A model generated the notes under the pieces. It was not told the DNA's origin and made no database searches. It saw only the letters and a program-made list of their open reading frames with translations. Position numbers and translations under genes: made by a program. DNA of 64,000 bases. Source: PALSA-1003 sp963791945 (lineage in GTDB: Bacteria; Pseudomonadota; Gammaproteobacteria; Burkholderiales; Casimicrobiaceae). This document shows positions 52,967 through 61,660 of this stretch, in pieces. The stretch's first letter is position 1, and every line of letters starts with the position of its first letter. Where the stretch lies: positions 3,100,001 to 3,164,000 of the forward strand of contig CAWBUD010000002.1 in NCBI GenBank assembly GCA_963791945.1, given 5' to 3'.

Positions 52967-53988
52967 CCAAGAGCGTCTACTCGCCGCGCGGCTGCGCGCA
53001 ACGGATGCAATCCGTTGTTCGTGCCGCCGCGGCGGCTCTGGCCGCGTGCGTTCTGGCCTGCGGACCGTCGGCGCAGGCCGCGGATGCGGGCGGCTATCCG
53101 AACCGACCGATCAAGATCGTCGTGCCGTTCGGCGCCGGCTCGCAGATCGACATCGTGGCGCGGCTCGTAGGCGCCAAGCTTGGCGACCGGCTTGGCGAGC
53201 CGGTGATCGTCGACAACCAGCCTGGCGCGTCGGGCAATTTGGGAAGCGAGGTCGTCGCCAAAGCCGCGCCCGACGGCTATACGTTGCTCCTGACCGGCTC
53301 GCTCATCACCCTGTTGCCGAGCACGATTGGCTCCCGCGCGGTGGATCCGATCGCTGCCTTCGCGCCGATCACGAAGCTGGCCGAGCCGCCGATCGTCATC
53401 GTGGTCCATCCGTCGCTCGATGTGAGTACGCTGCCCGAGCTGATCGCAAAGGCGCGAGCGCAACCCGGAAAAATCGCCTACGCGACGGCCGGCATCGGCA
53501 CGGTGCAGCACCTCACGGCGTCGACCCTTTCGAAGGCGGCGGGCATTGAGCTGCTTCACATCCCTTACGCCAACACCGGCCAGGCGCTCAAGGATGTGCT
53601 GCAGGGCGAAGTGCCGGTCTATTTCACCTTTCTCGGTCCGATCGACGCGTATCTCAAGAGCGGGCAGCTGAAGGCGCTGGCGGTGGAGAGCAACCACCGG
53701 ATGAAAGCCTGGCCGGACATTCCGACGGTCGCGGAGCTTGGTTTCGAGGAGGCCGTCGCCGATCCCTGGAACGGCGTCCTCGCTCCCGCAGGGACGCCTC
53801 CTGAGATCATCGACCTGCTCTATCGCGAGCTTGCGCGCATCGTTCAGCAGCCCGACGTGCGCCAAGTCTTTACGCAGATGGGGATGGAGCCGCTCGCGCC
53901 GACGCCGGCGGAATTCAGCGCGGAGATCAGGAGATCGGTCAAGCATTGGCCGCCCGTCGCCCGCGAAGCCGGCATCCGCCCGGAATAG
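52963..53988 (+). CDS. Bug-family tripartite tricarboxylate transporter receptor
   Basis: The 341-residue periplasmic receptor has a signal peptide, PIKIVVPFGAGSQIDIVARLVGAKL, the ligand-loop VIVDNQPGASGNLGSEVVAKAAPDGYTLL, and LLHIPYANTGQALKDVLQGEVPVYF. Bug proteins bind carboxylates or amides for TctAB-type permeases, but no tctAB genes are here. Its ATG overlaps the hydrolase stop (ATGA), which ties it to the ligase/ACP operon. It may sense or import the acid that the ligase activates. Confidence 0.93.
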   Translation: MTKSVYSPRGCAQRMQSVVRAAAAALAACVLACGPSAQAADAGGYPNRPIKIVVPFGAGSQIDIVARLVGAKLGDRLGEPVIVDNQPGASGNLGSEVVAKAAPDGYTLLLTGSLITLLPSTIGSRAVDPIAAFAPITKLAEPPIVIVVHPSLDVSTLPELIAKARAQPGKIAYATAGIGTVQHLTASTLSKAAGIELLHIPYANTGQALKDVLQGEVPVYFTFLGPIDAYLKSGQLKALAVESNHRMKAWPDIPTVAELGFEEAVADPWNGVLAPAGTPPEIIDLLYRELARIVQQPDVRQVFTQMGMEPLAPTPAEFSAEIRRSVKHWPPVAREAGIRPE

Positions 53989-54016
53989 CCTCCGTCCTGT
54001 TCCCGGGCATCGCCCG

Positions 54017-54033
54017 CGCTCAGCCCGGGCTAC
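54017..54033. repeat. Short REP-like repeat, copy of 28790-28806
   Basis: CGCTCAGCCCGGGCTAC is identical to 28790-28806 and lies in the 110-base gap between converging genes. Confidence 0.5.
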
Positions 54034-54052
54034 GCGTCGACGCTGCGACGAT

Positions 54053-54083
54053 GTAGCCCGGCGGTCAGCGCAGCGAACTCCGG
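54053..54083. repeat. REP-like intergenic repeat, copy B
   Basis: GTAGCCCGGCGGTCAGCGCA, then GCGAACTCCGGG, resembles 1760-1793 closely. It is 20 bases after the short repeat and between converging genes. Confidence 0.55.
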
Positions 54084-54098
54084 GTCTCCCGCGCTCGC

Positions 54099-54887
54099 TC
54101 AATCGCGGCCGCGCCGGCGCTGCAGATGCGCTTCCACGCGCCGCAGAAGGGCGTCGATGGCGAAGCCGACGATGCCGATGGCGATCATGCCCGACATGAC
54201 GATCGAGGTACTGATGCTCGCCTGCCCCTTGACCAGCACGTAGCCGATCCCGCTGGAAGCCACGATCAATTCGGCGCCGACCAGCGATTGCCATCCCAGG
54301 CCCGCGCTCACGCGCAGGCCGGCGACGATCGAAGGCACCGATGCAGGCAGCAGCACCTCGGTGATGATCTGCCAGTGGCGCGCGCCCAGCGTCTGCGCGG
54401 CTTCGATCAGCCGCCGGTCGACATAGCGCGCGCCGCGGTAGGCGTTGATCACGCAGGGCGGGAACGCGCCGGTGAAGATGACCAGGACCGGCCCGCCGAT
54501 GCCCGTTCCGAACCAGAGCGCGGCGAACGGGACCCAGGCGATCGGCGCGACGAAGCGCAACGCGTCGAACAGCGGCGAGACGATCGCGTCGAGCCAACGA
54601 AACCAGCCCATCGCCAGCCCGAGCGGCACGCCGATGACCACCGCCAGGCCGAAGCCCATTCCGAAGCGCGCGAACGACGACGCGAGGTGCTGCTGCAGCG
54701 TGTAGCCGGAGAAAGGCTCGTAGGTCAGCTCGACGAACTTCTGCGCGACGGACCACGGCGGCGGCAGGAATTGGCGCAAGGCGAGGCCGGAGAGCGAGGC
54801 GAGCGACCATACCGCGAAGAAAACGAGCAATCCGGCGAGACCGAGGATCGCGAGCTCGCGCCGCGACAACACCGCCCGTCCGCTCAT
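54099..54887 (-). CDS. ABC transporter permease (SsuC-like), second permease
   Basis: The 262-residue permease has six or so helices and the ATPase-docking loop RLIEAAQTLGARHWQIITEVLLPASVPSI. PIAWVPFAALWFGTG corresponds to the SsuC pore-side segment. It overlaps the other permease gene by ATGA; the two probably form a heterodimer. Confidence 0.9.
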   Translation of the reverse strand: MSGRAVLSRRELAILGLAGLLVFFAVWSLASLSGLALRQFLPPPWSVAQKFVELTYEPFSGYTLQQHLASSFARFGMGFGLAVVIGVPLGLAMGWFRWLDAIVSPLFDALRFVAPIAWVPFAALWFGTGIGGPVLVIFTGAFPPCVINAYRGARYVDRRLIEAAQTLGARHWQIITEVLLPASVPSIVAGLRVSAGLGWQSLVGAELIVASSGIGYVLVKGQASISTSIVMSGMIAIGIVGFAIDALLRRVEAHLQRRRGRD

Positions 54888-55663
54888 CGCGCGTGCCACG
54901 GCATCGTCCGCGTCTCTAGCCAGCTCAGGAGCGCAGTCATCGCGCCACCGGCAATCGCCACGCTGATCATGCCCACGACGATCATCGCCGGAAAGAGGTC
55001 GAGTCCGGCCTGGTAGAGCACGTGCCCGAGCCCGACGATCGCGCCGATCAGCTCGCCCGCGACCAGCGTGGTCCAGCACGCCTGCAGCGAAAGGCGCAGC
55101 CCCGTGAAAATGAGCGGCAACGCGCCCGGGAACAGCACCTCGCGCACCAGCATCGCGCGCGTGATTCCGAGTGAGCGCGCGGCTTCAACGAGGTGTGATT
55201 CAATCGAGCGAACGCCCGCGTAGCTGTTGATGACCGCGGGCACGAATGCGGCAAACCAGATCACCAGCACCTTGGCCGCGTCGCCCAGCCCCAGCCAGAC
55301 GATAGCGAGCGGGATCCAGGCGAGCGGCGGAATGGGGCGCAGCAGAAGGAAGACAGGATTGATCACGCCTTCGGCGCGCCGGCTCCAGCCCATCCACATG
55401 CCCAGCGGAACCCCGATCCCGCTCGCCACCGCGAAGCCTGTCAGCACCAGCCACGAGCTGTGCAGAAAATGCTCGTAGAGCCGGCCGTCGGCGTAGCCCT
55501 GCACCGAGATCTGCTTGAGCGCCCGCAGAACTTCCGCCGGCGTCGGAAAATACACCGGCGGAACGAACTGCGTGACCGACGTGGCGACGTACCAGAGGGC
55601 GATGACAACGACGAGCGTCGCCGCGCCCACCGCGAGCCGCGAAGACTCGGCGCGTTTACGCAT
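54884..55663 (-). CDS. ABC transporter permease (SsuC-like), first permease
   Basis: The 259-residue protein has the same layout as its neighbour, with SHLVEAARSLGITRAMLVREVLFPGALPLIFTGL as docking loop and PPLAWIPLAIVWLGLG. It comes after the receptor gene with a hairpin between them, the usual order receptor-permease. The two permeases are paralogues. Confidence 0.9.
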   Translation of the reverse strand: MRKRAESSRLAVGAATLVVVIALWYVATSVTQFVPPVYFPTPAEVLRALKQISVQGYADGRLYEHFLHSSWLVLTGFAVASGIGVPLGMWMGWSRRAEGVINPVFLLLRPIPPLAWIPLAIVWLGLGDAAKVLVIWFAAFVPAVINSYAGVRSIESHLVEAARSLGITRAMLVREVLFPGALPLIFTGLRLSLQACWTTLVAGELIGAIVGLGHVLYQAGLDLFPAMIVVGMISVAIAGGAMTALLSWLETRTMPWHAR

Positions 55664-55695
55664 CGCTCACGAAGCCGACCGCTGAACCTGGATTC

Positions 55696-55729
55696 CCCGC
55701 CCCAAGGGCTGCCTCCAGGCCGGGGCGGG
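55696..55729. other. GC-rich hairpin between receptor and permease genes
   Basis: CCCGCCCC and GGGGCGGG are inverted with an 18-base loop. On the transcribed strand no T-run follows, so it probably stabilises the receptor mRNA or attenuates, rather than ends, transcription. Confidence 0.45.
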
Positions 55730-55751
55730 TTTCGTCATGTCGAACCGGAGG

Positions 55752-56795
55752 TCAGTCGGCGCGGTTGGCGAACGCCTTGAGCTTCGGGTCGCGGTCGACC
55801 ATCTTCATGTACTCGTCGTTGATGTAGCCCGAAGCCGGCGGCACGTCCGCGATGGCGCCTGTGCCTTTCATGAATTCGCCGATCTGCGTCATCCATTTGT
55901 CGACGTCCGATGGTCCCTTCGAACGGTCCATGATCTTGAGCTGCCCCGCGAGGTCGAACGTGGGGCGGGTGTCGAACTCCTTCTTCATCGACGCTTCGCT
56001 GATGGTGACGCCGCCGATGTCGTAGAACTTCTTCATCATGGCGATCGCCTCGGGCTGGTGAGCGTTCATCCACTTCCAGGTGCGCAGATACACAGCCAGG
56101 AACTTGGCGACGTTCTGCGGCTGCTCCTTGGCGTAGTCGGCGCGCACCACCAGTGCGCCCGGGATCACGGTGCCCGTGTCCTTGCCGGAGCAGATCACCT
56201 TCGCGCCCGCCTTCTCCTCCATGGTGTAGATGTTGGGCGCCCACAAGCCGCCGAGGTCGGCGTTGTTGGACGACATCGCGGAGATGATCTCGGCCTGCCC
56301 CATGCTCTTGATCGTGACGTCCGATTTCTTCAGCCCCCATTTGGCGAGACAGGACTGCACCGCGTAGTCGCCCGTGGAATTCGCCGTGAGCACGATCGTG
56401 TCGCCCTTGATCGATTGCGGGTTCTTCATGAACGCGTCGGCCTTCGCGGCGGTGGCGAGCAACGCGTTGCCCGCGGACTCGTCGTTGGTGAGCCCGATGG
56501 TGAGCAGGTTGTAACGCACCGCGCCGAGCACCGCGGGCACCGAGCCGGTGCCGCCGACGTCCCAGGACTTCGACGCCGACGCGGCGATCTGCGGCACGCC
56601 CGCAGGGAAGGTGCTGAACGTGGGCTTGAGCCCCAGGTCGGCCCACCAGCCCTTCTGCTCGGCGACGTAGAACGGCAGCGACCAGTAGAGCGCGGGCTGG
56701 TAGCTCACCTTGATTTCGGTGAGCTCGGCTCGCGTTACGGCGGCGAAAGCGACCAGCGCGACCGCGGCTAATGCCTGGCAAAGATGCTTTCTCAT
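55752..56795 (-). CDS. ABC transporter substrate-binding protein (SsuA/NMT1-like)
   Basis: The start at 56795 follows GAGGAGGAG. The 347-residue receptor has a signal peptide (to about VTRAELT) and the NMT1/SsuA-type elements YQPALYWSLPFYVAEQKGWWADLGL, WDVGGTGSVPAVLG and VVRADYAKEQPQNVAKFLAVY. SsuA homologues bind sulfonates. It is transcribed downstream of its ATPase gene and upstream of both permeases. Confidence 0.9.
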   Translation of the reverse strand: MRKHLCQALAAVALVAFAAVTRAELTEIKVSYQPALYWSLPFYVAEQKGWWADLGLKPTFSTFPAGVPQIAASASKSWDVGGTGSVPAVLGAVRYNLLTIGLTNDESAGNALLATAAKADAFMKNPQSIKGDTIVLTANSTGDYAVQSCLAKWGLKKSDVTIKSMGQAEIISAMSSNNADLGGLWAPNIYTMEEKAGAKVICSGKDTGTVIPGALVVRADYAKEQPQNVAKFLAVYLRTWKWMNAHQPEAIAMMKKFYDIGGVTISEASMKKEFDTRPTFDLAGQLKIMDRSKGPSDVDKWMTQIGEFMKGTGAIADVPPASGYINDEYMKMVDRDPKLKAFANRAD

Positions 56796-56840
56796 GACTC
56801 GCTCCTCCTCGTTATGGACGGGACTTGCAGACAACGTCCT

Positions 56841-57638
56841 TCAATGCTCGTTGCGCGCCTGCTGCTCGCGGAGCAGCCGCCAGATGTGCCCACGCAGATG
56901 AACGAACGATGCCTCGTCCATCACGTCCTCGATGCGCTCGTGCCGGTCCCAGCGCTCGGCCTTGCGCACGCTCGCGACGTCGACGATCTCGGCGATGCGC
57001 CCCGGGCGGCGGGTCATCACCACGACGCGGTCGGCCAGATACACCGCTTCCTCGACCGCGTGCGTGATGAAAAGGACCGTGCGCGGGCTCACGCGCGCGA
57101 GCTTCACGAGCTCCTCCTGCATCACGACGCGGGTCTGGGCATCGAGCGAGCCGAATGGCTCGTCCATCAAGAGCACGTCGGGATCGAGCGCGTAGCTGCG
57201 GGCGATCGCGACCCGCTGCTGCATGCCGCCCGAGAGCTGATGCGGGAACGCGGACTCGTAGCCCTGCAGGCCCATGAGCTCCACGTAGCGATCGACGCGC
57301 GAGCGGCGCTCCGAGGGCTCGACTCTCGTCGCGCGCAAGCCGAAGTCGATGTTCTCCACCACGGTCTTCCATGGAAACAGCGCGAACTGCTGGAACACCA
57401 CCGACCGATCGGGGCCCGGACCGGTCACCGGCTTCCCACCGACCATCACCGATCCGGCGCTCGGAAACTCGAGCCCCGCGGCCATGCGCAGGCACGTCGT
57501 CTTACCGCAACCCGACGGACCGACGATGGCCACGAACTCGCGCGCGCGCACTTCGAAGCTGACGTCGCCGACCGCCGGGAGGTCCTGGCCGTCGTGCCGA
57601 AAATGGCGTGCGACCCGGTCGAAGACGATGTTGCTCAC
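56841..57638 (-). CDS. ABC transporter ATPase (SsuB-like)
   Basis: The GTG at 57638 starts 13 bases after the SDR stop and gives 265 residues. It has Walker A GPSGCGKTT, Q-loop VVFQQFALFPWKTV, signature LSGGMQQRVAIARSY, Walker B VLLMDEPFGSLD and H-loop ITHAVEEAVYL. The family powers uptake of sulfonates or nitrate. The gene lies within the operon that starts with the HpsN-like dehydrogenase. Confidence 0.92.
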   Translation of the reverse strand: MSNIVFDRVARHFRHDGQDLPAVGDVSFEVRAREFVAIVGPSGCGKTTCLRMAAGLEFPSAGSVMVGGKPVTGPGPDRSVVFQQFALFPWKTVVENIDFGLRATRVEPSERRSRVDRYVELMGLQGYESAFPHQLSGGMQQRVAIARSYALDPDVLLMDEPFGSLDAQTRVVMQEELVKLARVSPRTVLFITHAVEEAVYLADRVVVMTRRPGRIAEIVDVASVRKAERWDRHERIEDVMDEASFVHLRGHIWRLLREQQARNEH

Positions 57639-57651
57639 GTTTGGGCTTGCT

Positions 57652-58419
57652 TCAGCCGGCCGAGAAGCCGCCGTCGACGAAGATCGTCTGGCCGGTGACG
57701 TAATCCGAAGCTCGGCTCGCAAGGAACAGCACCGTCCCCCAGAGATCGCGCAGCTCGCCGTTTCGGCCGACGAAGGTTTTCGCCGCCATCGCTTCCCAGC
57801 GCGCCTTGTCCCTCACCACCGGCGCGGTGAGCTCGGTGGCGAAAAAGCCCGGCGCGATCGCGTTGGCGTTCACGCCGTGCCGCGACCAGGCCTGCGCCTG
57901 CGCGCGCGTGAGCTGCGCGATTGCCCCCTTCGACGCGCCATACGGTGCGCAGTCGGCGAAGGCGCGCACCGACTGCAGCGAAGCGATGTTGATGATCCGC
58001 CCGAAGCCGCGGGCGATCATCGCGGGCGCGAGACGCTGGGCGAGAAAGAACGGCGCCTCGAGGTTCACCTTGAGCGTCGCGTCCCAGTCCTCCTCGGTGA
58101 CGTCGAGTATCGGCTTGCGACGGTTCGTGCCCGCGGCCGATACGAGAATATCGGGCGCGCCGAAGGGATGTGCGGCAAGCGTGGCGCATTCCTTGATCAC
58201 GGCTCGATCGGAGAGATCGAATGCGAGCGCCGCGGCGCGCCCTCCCTTCCCGGCTATTTCGTCACGAACCTGTTCGAGCAGCTCGACCCGTCGCGCCACC
58301 ACCACCACCGCGCAGCCGGACGCGGCGAACGCGAGCGCGATCGAGCGGCCGATGCCGGAGCTCGCGCCGGTCACCACCGCGACGCGACCCGAGAGGTCGA
58401 ACAGGTTCGTGTCGGCCAT
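57652..58419 (-). CDS. SDR-family oxidoreductase
   Basis: The 255-residue classical SDR shows TGASSGIGRSIA, AAG in VSAAGTNRR, INIASLQS and the catalytic YGASK with the end YVTGQTIFVDGG. The basic ARR after the second strand favours NADP. It is seven bases downstream of the HpsN-like gene; in DHPS catabolism a second SDR dehydrogenase (HpsO/HpsP) occupies such a place. A match to that role is inferred only from context. Confidence 0.9.
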   Translation of the reverse strand: MADTNLFDLSGRVAVVTGASSGIGRSIALAFAASGCAVVVVARRVELLEQVRDEIAGKGGRAAALAFDLSDRAVIKECATLAAHPFGAPDILVSAAGTNRRKPILDVTEEDWDATLKVNLEAPFFLAQRLAPAMIARGFGRIINIASLQSVRAFADCAPYGASKGAIAQLTRAQAQAWSRHGVNANAIAPGFFATELTAPVVRDKARWEAMAAKTFVGRNGELRDLWGTVLFLASRASDYVTGQTIFVDGGFSAG

Positions 58420-58425
58420 CCCTGC

Positions 58426-59739
58426 TCAGCTCTCGACCGGCGCGCCGCGCTCGAAACGTTCGCCCGGAAAGTACTTCGCCAGCCGATCGTCCGCGGTGCG
58501 CGCATGTGCTTCCATCCCTTCGAGGCGCGAGATCCGGGCGGCCACCTGCGCGATGTTTCGATTCGCTTCGCGGGTCATCCGCTGCCAGGTGACGGTCTTC
58601 AGGAACTTGTGCACCGACAGACCGCCCGAGTACCGCGCAGCCCCCTTGGTCGGGAGGATATGGTTGGGCCCGGATGTCTTGTCGCCGAACGCCACGGTGG
58701 TCTCTTCGCCCAGGAACAACGAGCCATAGCACGTAAGCCGCGCGAGCCACCAATCGAGATCACGCGCATGCACTTCGAGATGCTCGGGCGCGTAGCGATC
58801 GGAAGCTTCGGCGATTTCCTCGCGCTTCTCGGCGACGATCACCTCGCCGTAGTCGCGCCAGGCCGCGCCCGCGGCCTCGCGCGCCGTGGGCGGCAGCGCT
58901 TCGATCAGCTCCGGCACGCGTTGCATCACCGCCGTCGCAAGCGGGCGCGACGTGGTCATGAGCCAGGCGGGCGACTCGTGTCCGTGCTCGGCCTGACCGA
59001 CCAGATCGGCGGCGACGATCGCCGCGTCGGCGCTCTCGTCGGCGATCACCGCGACCTCGGACGGTCCCGCGAACACGTCGATGCCGACCTTGCCGAACAG
59101 CACGCGCTTGGCTTCGGCGACGAACTTGTTCCCGGGCCCGACGATGATGTCGGCCGGCCTGCCGGTGAACAGCCCATGGGCCATCGCCGCGATCGCCTGG
59201 ACGCCGCCGAGCGTGAGGATCGCGTCGGCGCCCGCGACCTTCATCGCGTACAGGACCTGCGGGTGGATGCCCTCGCCGCGATACGGGGTCGACGCGGCGA
59301 CGACGAACGGCACGCCCGCGGCCTTGGCGGTGGCGATCGCCATGTACGCCGAAGCGATGTGCGCGTAGCGGCCGGTCGGAACGTAGCAACCCGCGACGTT
59401 GACCGGAATGAGACGCTGGCCGGCTACGAGACCCGGCTGCAGCTCGACGGCGAACTCTTGAGTCGATTCGCGCTGGGCGACCGCGAAGCAACGCACGCGC
59501 TCGGTCGCGAAGTCGATGTCTCGTCTGACGGCCGGAGGAATCACGCTCGTGCGGTATTCGATCTCCTGCGACGTCATCACGATCGGGCCGGTCCAGTGGT
59601 CGAGCTTGGCGGCGTAGTCGCGCACGGCCTGCTCGCCGTGCGTCGCAATCGCCGCGAGCATCTCTTCGACCACCGCGCGGGCGGTACCTGTCCCGCTCTC
59701 CGGCGACTTCGCGGCTTGCTTCAGATACTGGATGGACAC
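58426..59739 (-). CDS. Histidinol dehydrogenase-like, closest in motifs to sulfopropanediol dehydrogenase (HpsN)
   Basis: The 437-residue protein is of the HisD family, with VNVAGCYVPTGRYAHIASAY (the NAD and substrate loop), GPGNKFVAEAKRVLFG, and the zinc region GQAEHGHESPAWL. The start SIQYLKQA and the late YGSLFLGEETTVAFGDKTSG are those of the (R)-sulfopropanediol 3-dehydrogenase branch, not of biosynthetic HisD. It should oxidise an alcohol such as DHPS twice, to the acid. No his operon is near; the neighbours are an SDR and an SsuABC-like transporter. Confidence 0.85.
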   Translation of the reverse strand: MSIQYLKQAAKSPESGTGTARAVVEEMLAAIATHGEQAVRDYAAKLDHWTGPIVMTSQEIEYRTSVIPPAVRRDIDFATERVRCFAVAQRESTQEFAVELQPGLVAGQRLIPVNVAGCYVPTGRYAHIASAYMAIATAKAAGVPFVVAASTPYRGEGIHPQVLYAMKVAGADAILTLGGVQAIAAMAHGLFTGRPADIIVGPGNKFVAEAKRVLFGKVGIDVFAGPSEVAVIADESADAAIVAADLVGQAEHGHESPAWLMTTSRPLATAVMQRVPELIEALPPTAREAAGAAWRDYGEVIVAEKREEIAEASDRYAPEHLEVHARDLDWWLARLTCYGSLFLGEETTVAFGDKTSGPNHILPTKGAARYSGGLSVHKFLKTVTWQRMTREANRNIAQVAARISRLEGMEAHARTADDRLAKYFPGERFERGAPVES

Positions 59740-59861
59740 GTTGCGATCCTCGTCAAATGCATGCGGGCGACCATAGCAAGGACCGATAGGCGCTGCAACC
59801 GTCAGCCTCTCACGGCTAGCCGATTGCAGTCAGCGAAGACTGACGCGCGGGTGCGGCGGGT

Positions 59862-60833
59862 TCATCTCCGGGAACGCACGCTGCGCCTGCGCTTCGATCC
59901 CGCCTTTGCCTTCTTCCGGTCGGAGCCATCGGGATGCAGCTCCTTGCGCGACAGCTCGAGCTCTTCGCGCAGCCACCGTCTCAATGCGACCAGCGGCGGC
60001 CACTCGCGCAAGCCGGGCGGGTAGACGAGGTGAAACGGGTGCGCCTCCTCGTGAGTGATCGACAGGGGCGACAGTCTTACCAGTCGCCCGTCGCGCAGCG
60101 CGTCGGCCGCCAGCAGCTCGCGAGCCACGGCCAGGCCGAGGTTCTGTTCGACCGCCTGCAGCAGCAGACCCGCGTCGTTGAACTCCGCCACAGGGGTCGC
60201 CTGGATCCGCAGCCCCGCCGCGGCGAACCACCGCTCCCAAAGGTCCTTCTCTCCCAGCAGCGCTTCGCGGGCGAGCGCCGCCGGTTGCGCGCCGAGGAGG
60301 CGTCGCGCAGCCGACGGCGATCCGACGGCGACGAACGATATGGGCGTATCGAACAGGCGATCTGATTCCAGTCCGACCCAGGGCCCGCGGCCGACGCGCA
60401 GACCTGCGTGGAAGCCCTCGCGCTGCAGATCGATCAGCTGCTGGGATGCGTCGATCTCGAGGGCGATACTCGGATGCTGCTCGCGCCACCGGCCCATGCG
60501 CGGGAGCAGCCAGCGTTGCGCGAACGACGGCAGCACCGTGACGCGCAGCCGCTGCGCCGCGCCGCTCGCGGCCGCCGCAGCAGCCTGTACGCCGTCCTGG
60601 AGCTGTGCGAGAGCGCCCTGCACGCTGCCGAGCAGCGCCCTGCCGGCGGGATTCAGCACGACGCGCCGTCCGCGGCGCTCGAAGAGCTCGAAGCCGAGCT
60701 GCTCTTCGAGCCCGCGGATCTGCTGGCTCACGGCGCTGTGCGTGAGGTGCAGCACTTCGGCCGCCGCGCGCAGGTTCTGCAGCTCGGCGACGGCGCGAAA
60801 GGCGGTGAGCGTGTTAAGGGGCAGGCGTGACAT
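59862..60833 (-). CDS. LysR-family regulator (GcvA-like)
   Basis: The 323-residue regulator has the N-terminal HTH LNTLTAFRAVAELQNLRAAAEVLHLTHSAVSQQIRGLE and an effector domain from about 95. It is oriented like the HpsN-like operon, whose first gene starts 122 bases downstream, rather than divergently. The Arg/Lys-rich last 20 residues are not part of the fold. It probably controls the downstream operon, but its effector is unknown. Confidence 0.9.
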   Translation of the reverse strand: MSRLPLNTLTAFRAVAELQNLRAAAEVLHLTHSAVSQQIRGLEEQLGFELFERRGRRVVLNPAGRALLGSVQGALAQLQDGVQAAAAAASGAAQRLRVTVLPSFAQRWLLPRMGRWREQHPSIALEIDASQQLIDLQREGFHAGLRVGRGPWVGLESDRLFDTPISFVAVGSPSAARRLLGAQPAALAREALLGEKDLWERWFAAAGLRIQATPVAEFNDAGLLLQAVEQNLGLAVARELLAADALRDGRLVRLSPLSITHEEAHPFHLVYPPGLREWPPLVALRRWLREELELSRKELHPDGSDRKKAKAGSKRRRSVRSRR

Positions 60834-60953
60834 GGCGGGAGGCGGAGAAATTCTGTGGTAAGACTAAGCGACCAGGACGGTTAGAACAAGTTGATTCTCA
60901 TCCATGGTCTGGGCGCATAGGCTTACCACACCGTCAAGCGACCTGGAGAATTC

Positions 60954-61193
60954 ATGGACCCGTCCGCCCAAACCGACACCCTGGCTTCGCCCATCCTTGC
61001 CGGAGGCATGGTCCAAGCCGTCCGCGCCGCCGCGAGGGTACTTCTTGCCCGCGTGCACGAGACCGTCACCGGGCCGGCGCAGGATGCCGACGATATCGCC
61101 GGCATGAGCGACTACATGCTGAGAGACATCGGCGCAGAGACCTCGCTCCGCGCGCGCATTCCCGCCCGCGAGCTCGAGTATCCGCGTCTTTGA
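60954..61193 (+). CDS. DUF1127-family small protein
   Basis: The 79-residue protein has the DUF1127 core AGMSDYMLRDIGAETSLRARIPA (near YjiS) after a helical N terminus. GGAGA precedes the start. DUF1127 proteins are small, often stress- or regulation-linked, and some bind RNA. The next gene starts 11 bases downstream. Confidence 0.75.
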   Translation: MDPSAQTDTLASPILAGGMVQAVRAAARVLLARVHETVTGPAQDADDIAGMSDYMLRDIGAETSLRARIPARELEYPRL

Positions 61194-61204
61194 CAGGAGC
61201 CATC

Positions 61205-61510
61205 ATGACTTCGATCCGAAATCGATCCACCGCCGTGCGACGGCCGCTGCTTCTGCTGAGCGCGCTCGGGTTCGCCATCGCGGGCCCGTCGTTTGCGCAA
61301 CTCCCCTGCCCTTCGGCCCCCGAGCGATCGGCAGCGATGCCGGCCGAGTTCACGGGAGAGTTCGATCGCGGCACGCCGGTCTATCGCCTGCCCTCGATCC
61401 GCGTCTCGGCCAGTCGCCACCTGGCCGTGGTCGACGCCCGGCCCCGCAGGCGCGATGCGCGGGTGGAACCCGTGCCGGTGCAACCGGTTCGCGGGCGCGC
61501 GCCGTCGTGA
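61205..61510 (+). CDS. Small exported protein of unknown function
   Basis: The start follows AGGAG. The 101-residue protein has a signal peptide (to about PSFAQL), a Cys-Pro segment (PCPSAPERS) and an Arg/Val-rich tail. It is likely periplasmic. No family is recognised, and the high Arg content of the end makes the exact C terminus less certain. It forms a pair with the DUF1127 gene. Confidence 0.55.
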   Translation: MTSIRNRSTAVRRPLLLLSALGFAIAGPSFAQLPCPSAPERSAAMPAEFTGEFDRGTPVYRLPSIRVSASRHLAVVDARPRRRDARVEPVPVQPVRGRAPS

Positions 61511-61660
61511 TGCGGCCGACGGGCTGGCATCATCCGGCAGCTGACGCGGCAGGCCGGGGACTGCCTCGGCCCGCTCGCGATCGGCTCTCGCCCGGCCGTC
61601 CGGTGCGCATGGCGAAAATCCGCTACGCTCCCGATTCCAAGGACTTCTCTCTGCGCCGGC

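Noticed and set aside
58426..59739. Biosynthetic histidinol dehydrogenase (hisD)
   Set aside because: No histidine genes are nearby, and the N- and C-terminal motifs fit the sulfopropanediol dehydrogenase branch better.
57349..60024. An 891-residue frame antisense to the SDR and HpsN-like genes
   Set aside because: It covers several well-supported genes on the other strand and has no recognisable domain.
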